From Caryophanales bacterium UBA3631 (GTDB lineage Bacteria; Bacillota_I; Bacilli_A; RF39; UBA660), in contig DFLA01000013.1 in the NCBI GenBank assembly GCA_002374055.1, positions 1-14,193 of the forward strand: a stretch of 14,193 bases of DNA, in the 5' to 3' direction. Under the pieces are notes generated by a model that was not told the DNA's origin, made no database searches, and saw only the letters and a program-made list of their open reading frames with translations. This document shows, piece after piece, positions 13,014 to 14,193 of this stretch. The position numbers and the translations under genes are program-made. The first letter of the stretch is position 1, and the number at the start of each line of letters is the position of its first letter.

Positions 13014-13997
13014 CTATTCATTTTCTTTCCATATAGCTTTTAATGTATGATCATAATTTCTTGTTACTTTTGTTTTACTTGTTACAAAATATGGTTCATA
13101 TTCAGTAGCGGTATCTCCTTCTTCTATTTGTATGTTTGAATAGGTTATACTGTCGTCAGCTCTGTATACTCCTAGACGTATATTTATGTATTCCGCATCG
13201 TTTGTTGTTGTAAAACGAATGCTTTTACTAACTCCATTGTTTCCATTATACATATAACCCGTTGAAGTCTTGCCATTTATAAACACATATTGCAATCCTG
13301 CTATGTTAGAATCTGAATCCCATGAAAAAGTATAGTTTTCATTAGGGTTCACTGTAATTCTAAATGAGCCAGCATTATAGTATGTATCAGTATATGCATC
13401 ATTTCCTGTTGCGGTTAATGTAATCGAATTTTCTCCTTTTTCTACTGTTCCACGTGAGGCTTTAGTAAATGAATTTAACCATCCTGTCATGTCAAGTATA
13501 TTCTTCCCATTCCATCCCATAAATGTGTATCCTGCTCGTGTTGGGGTTGGTAGTGTTCCGTATGTTGAGTTTTCTATAACTTCTTTTGAATCTATATCTA
13601 CACTACCTCCATTTGCGTCGAATGTAACAGTATAATGTGTACAACTATCTACTATTTCATAGTCAAATTTGTTATTATGAAATATTAGTTTTACTTTTTT
13701 TGATGTGTCTATATTATTTAGGTTTTCATTTTTTAAATTTCTACTTAAATAGTTTTCATCTGTTAGTGTTTTAATATCTATACAGTATGTTATTCCTTCT
13801 GTTTTTTCATAATTATTTGTATTATCTTCATAGTAGTCTTTTGCAGCATCTATTATTAGTGTTTTAGTAGAGTCTTTTATTCCTTGTTTTGCATCTTTTA
13901 TTTGATTTAGTATTATTGGAAATGTTATTAGGGATAATACTCCTAAAATTATTACTACTCCTAATAACTCTAGTAATGTGAAAGCATTTTTTTTCAT
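13014..13997 (-). CDS. Type IV pilin-like protein with InlB-type repeat and inserted jelly-roll-like domain
   Basis: A 327-residue protein. The N-terminus KKNAFTLLELLGVVIILGVLSLI is a type III signal: a prepilin peptidase should cut Ala5/Phe6, leaving Glu10 at +5 and a hydrophobic helix for pilin packing. A pseudopilin-like globular part to about 120 follows, with Cys72 and Cys119 as a possible disulfide. From 121 a Listeria-Bacteroides/InlB B-repeat starts (YTVTFDANGGSV...PTRAGYTFMGW, to 162). Its expected end appears only at 304-324 (FVTSKTKVTRNYDHTLKAIW). Between them, 163-303 looks like a galactose-binding/CBM-type beta domain ending in IQIEEGDTATEYEPY. It is probably a surface adhesin-like minor pilin. 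The start follows AAAGGA at 5 nt. The 3' part of the gene is richer in GC than the 5' part. Confidence 0.82.
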   Translation of the reverse strand: MKKNAFTLLELLGVVIILGVLSLITFPIILNQIKDAKQGIKDSTKTLIIDAAKDYYEDNTNNYEKTEGITYCIDIKTLTDENYLSRNLKNENLNNIDTSKKVKLIFHNNKFDYEIVDSCTHYTVTFDANGGSVDIDSKEVIENSTYGTLPTPTRAGYTFMGWNGKNILDMTGWLNSFTKASRGTVEKGENSITLTATGNDAYTDTYYNAGSFRITVNPNENYTFSWDSDSNIAGLQYVFINGKTSTGYMYNGNNGVSKSIRFTTTNDAEYINIRLGVYRADDSITYSNIQIEEGDTATEYEPYFVTSKTKVTRNYDHTLKAIWKENE

Positions 13998-14008
13998 ATT
14001 AATCCTTT

Positions 14009-14193
14009 CTAATTCAGTAATAAATCACTTATTATGTTTAATAGTTGTGTAAGTGTATCTATTATTAAATATATTGTGTCTTTAATTATATTTGTTTTTG
14101 AGTTTTTATTATCTATTTTTAGTATTGTAGTGTTCTCATCTTTAATTTCTTCTACTATAGTATTGTATCTTTTATATTTTTTTATTAATTCTT
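14009..14193 (-). CDS. C-terminal part of an unknown protein, cut by window edge
   Basis: An open frame enters at the right edge and ends at TAG (14009-14011) after 60 visible codons, from ELIKKYKRYNTIVEEIKDEN to a leucine-rich end LLNIISDLLLN. The frame is uninterrupted, lies 11 bp before the pilin-like start on the same strand, and the next gene's ribosome-binding site begins right after its stop, so it is probably the preceding gene of the same operon. The other two minus-strand frames hit a stop within the first few codons. I see no recognisable domain. Given the pilin downstream, a pilus-assembly or surface role is possible but unsupported. Confidence 0.6.
   Translation of the reverse strand, partial: ELIKKYKRYNTIVEEIKDENTTILKIDNKNSKTNIIKDTIYLIIDTLTQLLNIISDLLLN

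Noticed and set aside
12615..13043. Plus-strand open frame of 142 codons opposite the small lipoprotein
   Set aside because: The minus-strand gene has a clear lipobox, ribosome-binding site and terminator; the plus frame has none.
1..14193. Mollicute-type code 4 (TGA read as Trp)
   Set aside because: Tryptophan codons checked in several genes are TGG, and all genes are full length without in-frame TGA.
1..14193. CRISPR array, insertion sequence or prophage
   Set aside because: No regularly spaced repeats, transposase, integrase or phage structural motifs were seen; the only long exact direct repeat is the 20-bp pair.

Overview
The window looks like chromosomal DNA from a very AT-rich, Gram-positive-type bacterium, most likely an uncultured gut Bacilli lineage (RF39/Erysipelotrichia-like). 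This placement is inferred. The basis is Shine-Dalgarno-led genes, lipoprotein signals, a MurC cell-wall ligase, a Bacillus-style peptide deformylase, a YtqA-type radical SAM protein, SMC and Bacillus-like tRNAs. Tryptophan is encoded by TGG wherever I checked. All 14 recognisable stop codons are TAA (11) or TAG (3), and none is TGA.

Layout. 1-2616: two tRNA genes with CAT anticodons on the minus strand. The first (cut by the window edge) resembles tRNA-Ile2, the second elongator tRNA-Met. Between them lie an HD-domain phosphohydrolase coupled to a DUF2974 (Mbeg1-like) serine hydrolase, and a DUF3267 membrane zincin. 2650-5404: a minus-strand cell-envelope run of SDR oxidoreductase, murC and a LysM lipoprotein; a hairpin that buries the murC ribosome-binding site sits between the SDR gene and murC. 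5484-6980: the plus-strand pair def and a ytqA-like gene. 6984-9012: a minus-strand OmpR/PhoB-type two-component system that converges on ytqA through a shared bidirectional terminator. 9304-12252: smc, encoding a protein with unusually short coiled-coil arms, outside the familiar rnc-smc-ftsY context. 12611-14193: a minus-strand operon with the end of an unknown gene, a type IV pilin-like protein carrying InlB-type and jelly-roll-like domains, and a small lipoprotein.

The most interesting part is the pair of non-coding stretches on either side of smc. Each holds a minus-strand unit of about 97 nt with its own promoter (both begin TTGACATA) and its own GCACC/GGTG-stem terminator. The two units share short blocks in the same order, so they look like a paralogous small-RNA pair (RNA1 at 9155-9252, RNA2 at 12396-12492). 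A 20-bp exact direct repeat lies just upstream of the RNA1 promoter and again upstream of the response-regulator promoter, which suggests either co-regulation or a duplication/insertion scar. RNA2 contains a perfect 20-bp palindrome.

How the genes work together: murC and the LysM lipoprotein serve the cell wall, def serves N-terminal protein maturation, smc serves chromosome compaction, the two-component system senses an extracytoplasmic signal, and the pilin operon probably builds a surface filament or pseudopilus. No phage, IS or CRISPR signal is visible.
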